From a virus, in the IMG/VR virus record IMGVR_UViG_3300047550_000211, positions 1 to 46,130 of that record: 46,130 nucleotides of DNA. The stretch is one strand, 5' to 3'. Both the position numbers and the translations under genes were made by a program. Shown piece after piece: positions 1-7,753 of the stretch (its first letter is position 1; every line of letters starts with the position of its first letter). The notes below the pieces were generated by a model that saw only the letters and a list, made by a program, of their open reading frames with translations, was not told where the DNA came from and searched no databases.

Positions 1-33
1 GACGATAACAAATTCACACTCACGGAGAGTTGA
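1..33 (+). CDS. 3' end of early small gene split by the window ends
   Basis: The first 30 bases encode DDNKFTLTES followed by TGA at 31-33. Read alone this is only a fragment, but it joins in the same frame to the open reading frame that starts at 45945 and runs off position 46130, giving one 72-residue protein. The stop lies three bases before the TTG start of the RNA polymerase, which is the tight spacing seen elsewhere here. Function unknown; see the entry at 45945. Confidence 0.7.
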   Translation, partial: DDNKFTLTES

Positions 34-36
34 TTA

Positions 37-2376
37 TTGGCTACACCTGCACAGATCGACGAACAAGTAGCTTTAGAACGAGAGCAAATCAGGCAAGGAC
101 TCCAGCGCCTCAGAGATAACACTCGTAAGTTGCAAGAGCAAAGCTATGCTAGTGCTACTGTTTATGGTGTAACCTCTATTGATGCACTACTGCCTGCGCT
201 GGTTAAGTACATCGAAGAAAGCAGTGAGTACCGCCTAAAGCGTGGTTCTGGCCACCAGTTTGATGTCATCAAGAAGTATGTATCACAACTGGAACCACTG
301 GCTGCTGCAACCATTGCTCTCAAGCTGACCTTCGATAAGGTGTTTTCCACCAAGCAAGGTAGTGACCAGCTGCAAGCTGTATGCGATAGCATCGGTCACG
401 CTGTGGAATCAGAGTGTCAAATGCGGCACTATGAGAAGACTGCGCCTGGGTTGCTTGCTGTACTCAAAAAGAACTACTTCCATAAGTCCATTGGTACACA
501 GCAAAAGCTAACTGTCATCCAAACTCTGATGAACAGGTGTGAGGTACCAGAATGGGAGACTTGGGGTAGAGCTAATCGCATCAAACTAGGTGCGTGGTTA
601 CTCGATTGCATCATGCAAACTAGTGGCTGGTTCGTTAAAGATCTACGTCGCTTAGGTAAAGTCACTGTAACATTTGTTGCACCTACACCTGAGTTCCTTG
701 AGATCAGGGATAAGGTCATGAGAGATGCTGAACTATTTGCACCACTTGCATGGCCTATGCTTATAGAACCAAACGACTGGACTAACGAACGTGCTGGCGG
801 TTACCTACTCAATGAGGTAATGCGAGGCTATGACTTGGTTCGTAGGGGAGACTCCACCCGTCTACAGGGGGAGATACCCCTAGCCTTCCTGAATAAAATT
901 CAGAAGGTTGCTTATCAGATCAACCCCTTCACTTATGGGGTTGCTGAGAAGTTGGGAGAGATGGAACGCTCTGTCGGTAAGTTCCTCCCTGTTGTTCATC
1001 ATCCTCTGCCTGCTAAACCTGCTGACATTGATACCAACTACGATAGCCGTAAGGATTATCGGAGAAGAGCAGCGGAGGTGTTGAACTTACAAGCACAAGA
1101 ACCCAAGAAGTCATGTAGAACTCGCATGACTATGGAAGCAGCTAATAGGTTCAAGGATAGAGATAGATTCTTCTGTCCGTGGTCCTTTGACTACAGAGGT
1201 AGAGCTTATCCTATCCCTGCTTTTCTAACACCACAAGATACTGACTTCGGTAAATCATTACTGAGGTTTGCTGATGGGTCTTACATGACACCAGAAGCTG
1301 AGTCGTGGTTAGCGTTTCAAGTAGCTACTTGTTATGGGTTAGATAAAGCTACCATGTCTGAGCGATTAGCTTGGGTGGAGAATAACCTCACACTCATCAG
1401 CCGTATCGCTACTGATCCGATTGGGTCTTTACCAGAATGGGAAGCAGCAGAAGAACCATGGCAATTCTTAGCAAGTTGTGATGAGTATTATCATTGCGTG
1501 ATCGCAGCTGATAGACAATTCACATCACTGCCTGTTGCTGTTGATGCAACCTGTAGTGGTCTCCAGATCTTGGCTGGACTTGCACGAGATAAGTCAACTG
1601 CTAAGCTGGTAAATGTGTTACCAGGTGATAAACCTCAGGATGCCTATAAGGTAGTGGCTGAGGTTGCAATGCCATCAGTACCTGAGCGCTTGCGTCCCTA
1701 CTTAGATAGGAAGAAGACTAAGCGCTGTGTTATGACTATCCCTTACAATGCAAAGCCCTACTCTAACAGAGGATACATCAAAGAGGCTTTCTTGGAGGAT
1801 GGGATAGAGCTAGACAAAGAAGAGCTTACTCAAGTTGTTAAAGCAATTCGTTCAGCTATGGATGTGGTCGTACCAGGTCCTATGGCTGTTATGAAATGGA
1901 TTGAGACTGAGGTAGCAGCTGCTGTTAAGCGTGGTGCGCAACACCTAGAATGGGTTACTCCATCTGGGTTTGTTGTCTACCAAAAGCTTAACAAGAAGAA
2001 GTTCCAGTCTATGGAGCTGCAGCTATTGGGTCGTTGTAAGATGAAGGTGGCTGATGGAGAGACTGATGAGGTCGATCTGAATCACCACAAGAATGCAACT
2101 GCTCCTAACCTTATCCACTCACTTGATGCTTCACTGCTACACTTGAGTGCTCTACGTTTTGATGCCCCTATTGCTCTTATTCACGATTCTGTGCTTTGTC
2201 GTGCAACGGATATGTCTACCTTATCCACCATTGTACGAGAAACCTACATGCACTTGTTCGCAGAGCATGACTACCTACGAGACTTTGCCAAACACATTGG
2301 TGCAGAGTCTGACCCACCGATCATTGGTGATCTAGAACCAGAGACCGTGATCGAATCCACCTACTTCTTTTGTTAA
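37..2376 (+). CDS. T7-like single-subunit DNA-directed RNA polymerase
   Basis: This 779-residue protein would transcribe the middle and late phage genes after host polymerase has read the early region. Family hallmarks are visible: the FDYRGRAYP motif, the catalytic aspartate D503 in VAVDATCSG (T7 D537), K562 and Y570 in TKRCVMTIPY (T7 K631 and Y639), and H716-D717 in LIHDSV (T7 H811-D812). Length is shorter than T7 (883). The C-terminus ends YFFC rather than the T7 FAFA foot. The start is TTG at 37, chosen because GGAGAG lies 24-29, the upstream gene stops at 33, and no ATG is near. Its stop overlaps the ATG of the next gene (TTAATG). Confidence 0.97.
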   Translation: MATPAQIDEQVALEREQIRQGLQRLRDNTRKLQEQSYASATVYGVTSIDALLPALVKYIEESSEYRLKRGSGHQFDVIKKYVSQLEPLAAATIALKLTFDKVFSTKQGSDQLQAVCDSIGHAVESECQMRHYEKTAPGLLAVLKKNYFHKSIGTQQKLTVIQTLMNRCEVPEWETWGRANRIKLGAWLLDCIMQTSGWFVKDLRRLGKVTVTFVAPTPEFLEIRDKVMRDAELFAPLAWPMLIEPNDWTNERAGGYLLNEVMRGYDLVRRGDSTRLQGEIPLAFLNKIQKVAYQINPFTYGVAEKLGEMERSVGKFLPVVHHPLPAKPADIDTNYDSRKDYRRRAAEVLNLQAQEPKKSCRTRMTMEAANRFKDRDRFFCPWSFDYRGRAYPIPAFLTPQDTDFGKSLLRFADGSYMTPEAESWLAFQVATCYGLDKATMSERLAWVENNLTLISRIATDPIGSLPEWEAAEEPWQFLASCDEYYHCVIAADRQFTSLPVAVDATCSGLQILAGLARDKSTAKLVNVLPGDKPQDAYKVVAEVAMPSVPERLRPYLDRKKTKRCVMTIPYNAKPYSNRGYIKEAFLEDGIELDKEELTQVVKAIRSAMDVVVPGPMAVMKWIETEVAAAVKRGAQHLEWVTPSGFVVYQKLNKKKFQSMELQLLGRCKMKVADGETDEVDLNHHKNATAPNLIHSLDASLLHLSALRFDAPIALIHDSVLCRATDMSTLSTIVRETYMHLFAEHDYLRDFAKHIGAESDPPIIGDLEPETVIESTYFFC

Positions 2377-2957
2377 TGTCACAACCCATCCACGTTACTC
2401 AACAGCCTGTTGTCCTTGAAGGTTATCAAGCTGTACTGAAACCATCTAAGTTTGGCTACTCACTGTCTGCACTCCTGGACTCCCAGCTTATCGAAGCATT
2501 GGAGGAGGATCGCAAAGAAACACTCAAGTGGGCAGAGTCCAAACTGAAGAACCCCAAGCGTAGTGTCCTCAAGCCTGAACCATGGGAAGAGGTAACTGAA
2601 GGTTCCTACAAGACTAAGTTCTCCTGGAATGAAGAGAACCGCCCTCCTGTCGTAGATAGTGAGGGCACACCTATCACTAACCGTGATCTGCCTGTCTACA
2701 GTGGTAGCAAGGTGAAGCTTGCTTTCCGACAGAAGCCCTACATCCTTAAGGATGGTGTCACCTATGGCACTAGCCTGAAGCTTGTTGGTGTCCAGATCGT
2801 TGAACTTGGTGGTGCTGCTGGCATTGATCGCGGTGAACTTGGTGATACTGAGGTAGCTGCACTGTTTGGTCAGACCACTGGCTTCAAGGCTAGCTCTGCT
2901 CCTCCTACTACCACTGCTGATGTGGTTGAGGATGTAGTAGAGGATGATGACTTCTGA
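2376..2957 (+). CDS. Single-stranded DNA-binding protein, T7 gp2.5-like
   Basis: A 193-residue protein in the position of T7 gp2.5, directly after the RNA polymerase and before endonuclease I. It ends in a strongly acidic tail (DVVEDVVEDDDF) finishing in phenylalanine; in gp2.5 such a tail contacts the replicative polymerase and helicase. The body has the alternating hydrophobic pattern expected of an OB fold, but no single residue proves the family. The start is the ATG at 2376 overlapping the previous stop; an in-frame TTG at 2370 is less likely. It would coat single strands during replication and recombination. Confidence 0.85.
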   Translation: MSQPIHVTQQPVVLEGYQAVLKPSKFGYSLSALLDSQLIEALEEDRKETLKWAESKLKNPKRSVLKPEPWEEVTEGSYKTKFSWNEENRPPVVDSEGTPITNRDLPVYSGSKVKLAFRQKPYILKDGVTYGTSLKLVGVQIVELGGAAGIDRGELGDTEVAALFGQTTGFKASSAPPTTTADVVEDVVEDDDF

Positions 2958-3310
2958 TGGCATTCCGCTCAGGACTTGAAGAGAAGGTCGCTGATCTTCT
3001 CACTAACCTGGGTGTGAAATACGAATACGAATCAACCAAGGTACCTTACGTACTGCAATGCAACTACACGCCAGACTTCCTCCTTCCTAACGGTATCTAC
3101 CTAGAAACCAAGGGACAATTAACGGAGGAGGATAGGCGTAAGATGAAAGCAGTTAAGGCAGCACACCCTGACCTTGACATTCGGTTCGTCTTTCAGTCAC
3201 CCCATAATAAGATCTACAAAGGGTCTAAGACAACGTATGCTAAGTGGTGCGAGAAGCATGGCTTTCAATACTGTTCATTTCACTCGATACCTATTTCATG
3301 GCTGACGTAA
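2957..3310 (+). CDS. Endonuclease I, T7 gp3-like Holliday junction resolvase
   Basis: A 117-residue protein of the phage endonuclease I family, which cuts branched DNA and helps break host DNA for nucleotide supply. Residues near the start (RSGLEEKVADLL) and the PD-(D/E)xK-type core YTPDFLLPNG followed by YLETKGQL supply the acidic residues and lysine of the active site. T7 gp3 has 149 residues, so this one is compact. The start overlaps the SSB stop (TGATG). The 3' end overlaps the next small gene by 13 bases. Confidence 0.93.
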   Translation: MAFRSGLEEKVADLLTNLGVKYEYESTKVPYVLQCNYTPDFLLPNGIYLETKGQLTEEDRRKMKAVKAAHPDLDIRFVFQSPHNKIYKGSKTTYAKWCEKHGFQYCSFHSIPISWLT

Positions 3311-3444
3311 ACAAAATCAGGCAAGTTGTTGCTGCTCTGATTGATGCCTTTGATAGCACTAGCTCACCGAATGATATCATCGAAGCATTCGAGGATGAAT
3401 TAGATGCTTACGAAGAACTGATCCAAAGTTACCACCAAAACTAA
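3298..3444 (+). CDS. Small acidic hypothetical protein
   Basis: A 48-residue acidic protein (MADVNKIRQVV...) predicted to be helical, with a run of Asp/Glu in the second half. Not recognised. The ATG at 3298 is preferred over an upstream GTG because it sits at the 3' edge of the endonuclease gene. Its stop overlaps the ATG of the following gene (TAATG), so it fills an otherwise empty gap in a coupled operon. Coding status rests mainly on this packing. Confidence 0.6.
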   Translation: MADVNKIRQVVAALIDAFDSTSSPNDIIEAFEDELDAYEELIQSYHQN

Positions 3445-3653
3445 TGCGCCCTACACAATACGGTACTGCTGAGTTCTACGAAGACATGTTTAGCGACTTG
3501 CTTGCTGATGTAGATTCGGATAGGCCGGGCACCACTGAGAACATTGTGCAAGGATTCTACCGAGCACTAGACTCCTGGTTTGAGTATCATGACAAGCAAG
3601 CACGAGAATATGCAGACATCCGAAAGCGAGTTCGTCAGGCACTTACCGTGTGA
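3444..3653 (+). CDS. Small hypothetical protein before the primase-helicase
   Basis: A 69-residue protein (MRPTQYGTAEFYEDMF...) with an acidic N-terminal half and a basic C-terminus (DIRKRVRQALTV). Not recognised and no motif seen. It begins inside the stop codon of the previous gene and its 3' end overlaps the likely start of the primase-helicase in another frame. It may simply be a coupled accessory gene of the replication operon. Confidence 0.6.
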   Translation: MRPTQYGTAEFYEDMFSDLLADVDSDRPGTTENIVQGFYRALDSWFEYHDKQAREYADIRKRVRQALTV

Positions 3654-5187
3654 CAGCTGTGGATCATCTGATGCAGCTAGCCTGTATTCAGATGGTCACA
3701 TCTTTTGTTTCTCATGTAACGCCTACACCAAAGGTGATGGCGATGTTCACACTCATAAAATGTCCAGCAATGTTCAAATCCGAGGTTCAGCCGAGCGGCT
3801 GCAAAAACGGAACATCTCAGAGAAAGTATGCCAACAGTACAGGATCTATCGAGATGGAGACGTATTACGTTTCTATTATTTCGATGATGCTGGAGTCATT
3901 AAAGGTTGCAAAGTAAAGACTAAGAGTAAACTATTTACTTATGAAGGAGATGTCCCAGGCACACTCTTTGGACAACATTTGTTTCCCGCCACTGGAAAAC
4001 GAGTTGTCATCACCGAGGGGGAACTCGATGCAGCTAGCTGTCAAGAGGCTATGCCGGGGTGGCCGATGGTTTCTCTACCTAGCGGTGCCGCAGCGGCAAG
4101 GAAGTCGATTCAACGGGCTCTCCAATGGCTCCAGGGTTATGAGGAGATTGTCCTGTTCTTCGACAATGACGAGGCAGGCCGTAAGGCAGCGGAGGAAGCA
4201 GCAAGCGTACTGCCACCTGGCAAGACGAAGATCGCACGATTGGAGGCATACAAGGATGCTTCAGATGCGTTACAGGCAGGAGAGTCTGAAACGATCCGAA
4301 GGGCTATCTGGGATGCTAAGCCGTATCGCCCAGATGGTATCGTCGATGGCAAAACACTTCTCGAGCTAGTCACTACACCTAACCCACCTTGTGATTATGA
4401 ATACCCGTTCAATGGACTACAGCATAAGCTCCACGGGATCAGGTATGGAGAGCTTGTCACAATTACTGCAGGATCTGGTATTGGAAAATCCTCATTCTGT
4501 CGTGAACTCGCAACTCATCTGCTTCGCAATGGAGAACGGGTCGGCTATCTGGCACTTGAAGAGTCAAATAGACGAACTGCCCTTGGACTAATGTCCGCTG
4601 CCGTTGGTAAATCACTACACCTTGGAGAACATGACCGAGCTACTCTCACCGAAGCGTATCAAGCTACTCTTGCTAACTGGAATCTCTTTCTTTTCGATGG
4701 CTTTGGTTCTTTTGATCCTGATCTCATCTACAACCGAATTGAGTACCTGGCAGCAGGTCTTGATGCGAGGGTCATCTTTCTAGATCACCTAAGCATTCTT
4801 CTTAGTGGTCTTGATGGTGATGAGAGACGGATGATTGATACAACGATGACCAAGTTGCGTTCACTGGTTGAGCGTACTGGTGTTGCAATGTTCCTTGTCT
4901 CTCACCTCAGACGTACTACACAAGATAAGAATCATGAAGAGGGAGCACGTGTTACACTTGGACAGCTTAGAGGAAGTGCGGCAATTGCACAGTTATCTGA
5001 CTCAGTTATTGCACTTGAACGGGATCAGCAAAGTCCAGGCAAACAGTCTGATACAACTGTTAGAGTCCTCAAGAATCGCTACTCAGGCGAAGTTGGCGTC
5101 GCTTGTAAACTGACCTACGATCTTACCACCTGTAAATTCAATGAAACAGAAGCCGATGACGAGTTCGACCCAACGACAGACTTTTGA
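3610..5187 (+). CDS. DNA primase-helicase, T7 gp4-like
   Basis: A bifunctional replisome protein of about 525 residues (T7 gp4 has 566). The N-terminal zinc ribbon has C14, C17, C33 and C36 (CDSCGSSDA, then CFSC). The TOPRIM primase core shows ITEGELDAASC and FFDNDEAGRKAA. The C-terminal RecA-like helicase has Walker A GSGIGKSS (about 289-295) and a hydrophobic strand ending VIFLDH as Walker B. The ATG at 3610 is chosen because it places the zinc ribbon at the expected distance; in-frame ATG at 3589 and TTG at 3580 are alternatives. It would unwind DNA and lay down primers for the split polymerase downstream. Confidence 0.95.
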   Translation: MQTSESEFVRHLPCDSCGSSDAASLYSDGHIFCFSCNAYTKGDGDVHTHKMSSNVQIRGSAERLQKRNISEKVCQQYRIYRDGDVLRFYYFDDAGVIKGCKVKTKSKLFTYEGDVPGTLFGQHLFPATGKRVVITEGELDAASCQEAMPGWPMVSLPSGAAAARKSIQRALQWLQGYEEIVLFFDNDEAGRKAAEEAASVLPPGKTKIARLEAYKDASDALQAGESETIRRAIWDAKPYRPDGIVDGKTLLELVTTPNPPCDYEYPFNGLQHKLHGIRYGELVTITAGSGIGKSSFCRELATHLLRNGERVGYLALEESNRRTALGLMSAAVGKSLHLGEHDRATLTEAYQATLANWNLFLFDGFGSFDPDLIYNRIEYLAAGLDARVIFLDHLSILLSGLDGDERRMIDTTMTKLRSLVERTGVAMFLVSHLRRTTQDKNHEEGARVTLGQLRGSAAIAQLSDSVIALERDQQSPGKQSDTTVRVLKNRYSGEVGVACKLTYDLTTCKFNETEADDEFDPTTDF

Positions 5188-5293
5188 ATCACCTCATCAG
5201 CAAGCCATGCTGACCCCTCCCAAACCTCCCACACCTGAAGCAGTACAACGAGCACAGTTCGTTGATAAGACCTATCGCTGGACAGGTAAATGA
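5156..5293 (+). CDS. Small hypothetical protein overlapping the helicase 3' end
   Basis: A 45-residue reading frame beginning MTSSTQRQTFESPHQQAM, rich in Pro, Gln and Thr and ending DKTYRWTGK. It bridges the gap between helicase and the next gene: it overlaps the helicase end by 32 bases and its TGA overlaps the next ATG (AATGAG). An in-frame ATG at 5141 would add five residues. Function unknown. Gap-filling and coupling support it more than sequence does. Confidence 0.55.
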   Translation: MTSSTQRQTFESPHQQAMLTPPKPPTPEAVQRAQFVDKTYRWTGK

Positions 5294-5643
5294 GTAATTC
5301 CATCACCCCACCGCCGAAGCTGGTGCAGCAGTGGATGTTCGAGTTCTACGGCGCACACATTGTGCCGGGCAAGGAATGGGCGGGCCTGGCCAACCGCGCC
5401 GCCCAATGGGGTGCTGATCAGGAGCTGGAGGCGTGCCTAAGGCTGGTTGAGATTGACGCAGGTGAGGATGCTTATGACTTTGCTCGCTACATTCGCGCCG
5501 CCCGCCGCCCCAAGCCGCCGAGCTTGAAGGAGCAGGCGCTTGAGCAGTTGGATGGAATTGCAGCCGTATTCCGAATGTCTCACGGCGGCAACCTTGTATG
5601 TGACACCATCCGCCGCGCATTGGAGGCACTGCCCGATGACTGA
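5290..5643 (+). CDS. GC-rich conserved cyanobacterial/cyanophage hypothetical
   Basis: A 117-residue protein (MSNSITPPPKLVQQWMF...) whose codons end mostly in G or C, unlike every neighbour. It contains QWGADQELEAC and RAARRPKPPSLKEQAL. From memory, similar sequences recur in marine Synechococcus genomes and in cyanophages; no function is established. It sits between primase-helicase and DNA polymerase together with the next gene as a compositional island. Recent acquisition is an inference from codon use. Confidence 0.8.
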   Translation: MSNSITPPPKLVQQWMFEFYGAHIVPGKEWAGLANRAAQWGADQELEACLRLVEIDAGEDAYDFARYIRAARRPKPPSLKEQALEQLDGIAAVFRMSHGGNLVCDTIRRALEALPDD

Positions 5644-5857
5644 CCTATCACCCGCCGCGCAGGCGGTGCTGGATGCCGTTGAAGACGACTGCATACACCC
5701 CACAGACTTGCACCATATTGCCGCCGCCGCCCTTCGCGCTGCTGCGGATCAGGTGGTGCCGGAGTTCTGGCACGAGGACAACGACATTTACGGTGAAACA
5801 ATGCAAGATGTTCGAGGTCAACTCCTCGCCATCGCCGCCGAGCTGGAGGGAGAATGA
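5636..5857 (+). CDS. GC-rich conserved cyanophage hypothetical, second of a pair
   Basis: A 73-residue alanine-rich protein (MTDLSPAAQAVLDAVED...) with AIAAELEGE near its end. It shares the GC-rich codon use of the preceding gene and overlaps it by 8 bases, so the two look like one cassette. The ATG at 5636 is chosen; the frame is open further upstream only by chance inside the previous gene. The motif SPAAQAVLDA is familiar from cyanophage and Synechococcus small proteins of unknown role. Its 3' end overlaps the exonuclease start (AATGAA). Confidence 0.75.
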   Translation: MTDLSPAAQAVLDAVEDDCIHPTDLHHIAAAALRAAADQVVPEFWHEDNDIYGETMQDVRGQLLAIAAELEGE

Positions 5858-6366
5858 ACCTAATCTTCGACATCGAAACTAACGGACTATACGATGATGC
5901 TACCTGCATCCACTGTCTGGGTGTCTACGATCTCGACACTAAACAGACATTTGTCTACAACGATCAGGGGGATAAAGAGCCTATTACAAGGGGCGTTCAA
6001 CTTCTGGAAGAAGCGGACCACCTCATTGGTCACAATATTGCTGGCTTCGATATTCCTGTCATACGTAAGCTCTTTCCCTGGTTCTCTCCTACTGACGATG
6101 TTGTGGACACTTTGGTACTTAGTCGTATTTATCACGCTGACATACTGAAGATTGACCAGACTCGTAAGTGGAACCATATGCCCCTGCAGCTCTATGGTCG
6201 CCACAGTCTGGAGGCTTACGGCTATCGCCTTGGTGAATACAAGGGATGCTTTGGTAAGACTGCTGACTGGAAAGAGTGGTCACAAGAGATGCAGGACTAC
6301 ATGGAGCAGGATGTCAGCGTAACTAAGAAACTATGGGATCATTTCCGCAAATACCTGACTTCGTAA
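5854..6366 (+). CDS. DNA polymerase, 3'-5' proofreading exonuclease part
   Basis: A 170-residue protein matching the N-terminal exonuclease domain of T7 gp5 (DnaQ-like fold). All three exo motifs are present: Exo I in FDIETNGL, Exo II in HNIAGFDIPVI and Exo III in DYMEQDV, so proofreading activity is expected. In T7 this domain is joined to the polymerase domain; here the frame stops at 6364-6366, and the polymerase continues in the -1 frame from an ATG at 6333. GGAG just upstream of ATG 5854 serves as ribosome site. Either a true two-subunit polymerase or a frameshift product. Confidence 0.92.
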   Translation: MNLIFDIETNGLYDDATCIHCLGVYDLDTKQTFVYNDQGDKEPITRGVQLLEEADHLIGHNIAGFDIPVIRKLFPWFSPTDDVVDTLVLSRIYHADILKIDQTRKWNHMPLQLYGRHSLEAYGYRLGEYKGCFGKTADWKEWSQEMQDYMEQDVSVTKKLWDHFRKYLTS

Positions 6367-7613
6367 AGCTTGAGCATGATGTCGCCAGAATCCTCACCGA
6401 TCAGGAATTACATGGATGGTACTTTGATGAGTCTGCTGCACGGGAACTTGCATCGGCTCTCTACCGAGAGTTGGACGAGCTTAAAAGAGTACTATGCAAC
6501 AGGTATCCTTACGTTAAAGACCGAGAGTTTACTCCTAAACGACCTAATCGAACCACTGGATACGTGGCGGGAGCGCCGCTCACAAAGCTCAAAGAGTTCA
6601 GCCCAACCAGTAGAGACCACATCGCCTGGGTAATGACCAACCTCCACGGTTGGAAACCAGACAAACAGACAAAGGCTGGTAAGACTGCCATCGATGAAAC
6701 AGTCCTCAAGGACATCGGCACAGAGGAAGCTCTGCAATTCTTTCGATGCCTTGAACTGACTAAACAGCTCGGCATGTTGTCTGAGGGCAACAACGCATGG
6801 CTCAAGCTAGTCAAAGACAACCGAATACACCACCACTGTTCAGTGGCTACGAACACACACAGGTGTGCACATCGTAACCCCAACCTTGCACAGGTACCTA
6901 GTGATCTTGAATTTAGAAAACTATTCACTGCTAGCCCTGGCTATGTCATGGTTGGTGCTGATCTCGCAGGGATTGAGCTTAGAATGCTCGCACACTACCT
7001 TGCTAGATATGATGGAGGCCGCTACGGAGACGTACTTCTCAACGGTGATATACACCAAGAGAACGCCGATAAGATAGGCATCTCAAGGCGTCTAGTAAAG
7101 ACTGTTACCTATGCGTTTCTGTATGGGGCAGGTGATCAAAAGATAGGACTTAGTTATGACCAAAGCCTTTCCCCGGACAAGGCAAAAGCAAAAGGGGCTG
7201 AGATACGAAGTGCTTATGTTGCTGCCATTGACGGCCTGGATAGTCTTCTTACCGCTGTTCGTAACGCGGGTGAGCGAGGCTTTATCAAATCAATAGATGG
7301 CCGGAAGATCGCAGTAGATAGCCCACACAAGGCTCTCAACTATTTGCTCCAGTCAGGTGCAGGTGTTGTAGCTAAGCGGTGGATGGTTATCGCCAATCAG
7401 AACTTCCCTACCATTGACAACGACTATCTCAATCACACTCATCAACTAGCATTTATCCACGACGAATTGCAGTGGGAATGCTTACCGACCTATGCAGACG
7501 ACCTCAAGGATCACCTTGAATTGTGTGCTGCATTGGCTGGTGAATACTACAACCTCCGAATCCCTATTGCCGCCGAAGGGAAGATCGGATCCACCTGGGC
7601 GGATGTACACTAA
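6333..7613 (+). CDS. DNA polymerase, family A polymerase part, T7 gp5-like
   Basis: A 426-residue family A polymerase lacking its own exonuclease domain. Motif A is VGADLAGIELR (D200), motif B has R242, K246, Y250 and Y254 (YAFLYGAGDQKIG follows), and motif C is FIHDE (D367). The Y250 position equals T7 Y526. The thumb loop that binds thioredoxin in T7 (about 76 residues) is cut to roughly half here, between NRYPY and YVAGAP. The start ATG 6333 overlaps the exonuclease frame by 34 bases with only a weak purine-rich ribosome site; the frame is closed by TAA at 6324, so no upstream start is possible. Together with the preceding gene it equals one 590-residue polymerase. Confidence 0.95.
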   Translation: MGSFPQIPDFVKLEHDVARILTDQELHGWYFDESAARELASALYRELDELKRVLCNRYPYVKDREFTPKRPNRTTGYVAGAPLTKLKEFSPTSRDHIAWVMTNLHGWKPDKQTKAGKTAIDETVLKDIGTEEALQFFRCLELTKQLGMLSEGNNAWLKLVKDNRIHHHCSVATNTHRCAHRNPNLAQVPSDLEFRKLFTASPGYVMVGADLAGIELRMLAHYLARYDGGRYGDVLLNGDIHQENADKIGISRRLVKTVTYAFLYGAGDQKIGLSYDQSLSPDKAKAKGAEIRSAYVAAIDGLDSLLTAVRNAGERGFIKSIDGRKIAVDSPHKALNYLLQSGAGVVAKRWMVIANQNFPTIDNDYLNHTHQLAFIHDELQWECLPTYADDLKDHLELCAALAGEYYNLRIPIAAEGKIGSTWADVH

Positions 7614-7615
7614 TT

Positions 7616-7753
7616 ATGGCTGTTAAATCAAAGACTGCACTTGGCCGCGTTGAGTTCAAGTCTCGGGCTAAGTTTAAGCGTACTCGTCAAGGTAACGGTA
7701 CTCGATCACTTCCTTCTCATGGGCGTAAGCTTCGGAGGGGTCAAGGTAAGTGA
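7616..7753 (+). CDS. Small very basic hypothetical protein
   Basis: A 45-residue protein (MAVKSKTALGRVEFKSRAKF...) made up largely of Lys and Arg, ending SHGRKLRRGQGK. Such small basic proteins are commonly found beside the polymerase in cyanopodoviruses (from memory); they may bind DNA or RNA, which is inferred from charge alone. It starts three bases after the polymerase stop and its TGA overlaps the GTG start of the exonuclease (GTGA). Confidence 0.75.
   Translation: MAVKSKTALGRVEFKSRAKFKRTRQGNGTRSLPSHGRKLRRGQGK

Noticed and set aside
2460-2963. A 167-codon - strand frame opposite the SSB gene
   Set aside because: No family features, and it lies wholly opposite two well-supported + strand genes.
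5303-5909. Several overlapping - strand frames in the GC-rich island
   Set aside because: High GC makes stop codons rare in all frames; the + strand frames have coupled starts and recognisable sequence.
6327-6363. Programmed -1 frameshift joining the two DNA polymerase parts
   Set aside because: No canonical X XXY YYZ slippery heptamer or following pseudoknot is seen, so it is not annotated, although not excluded.
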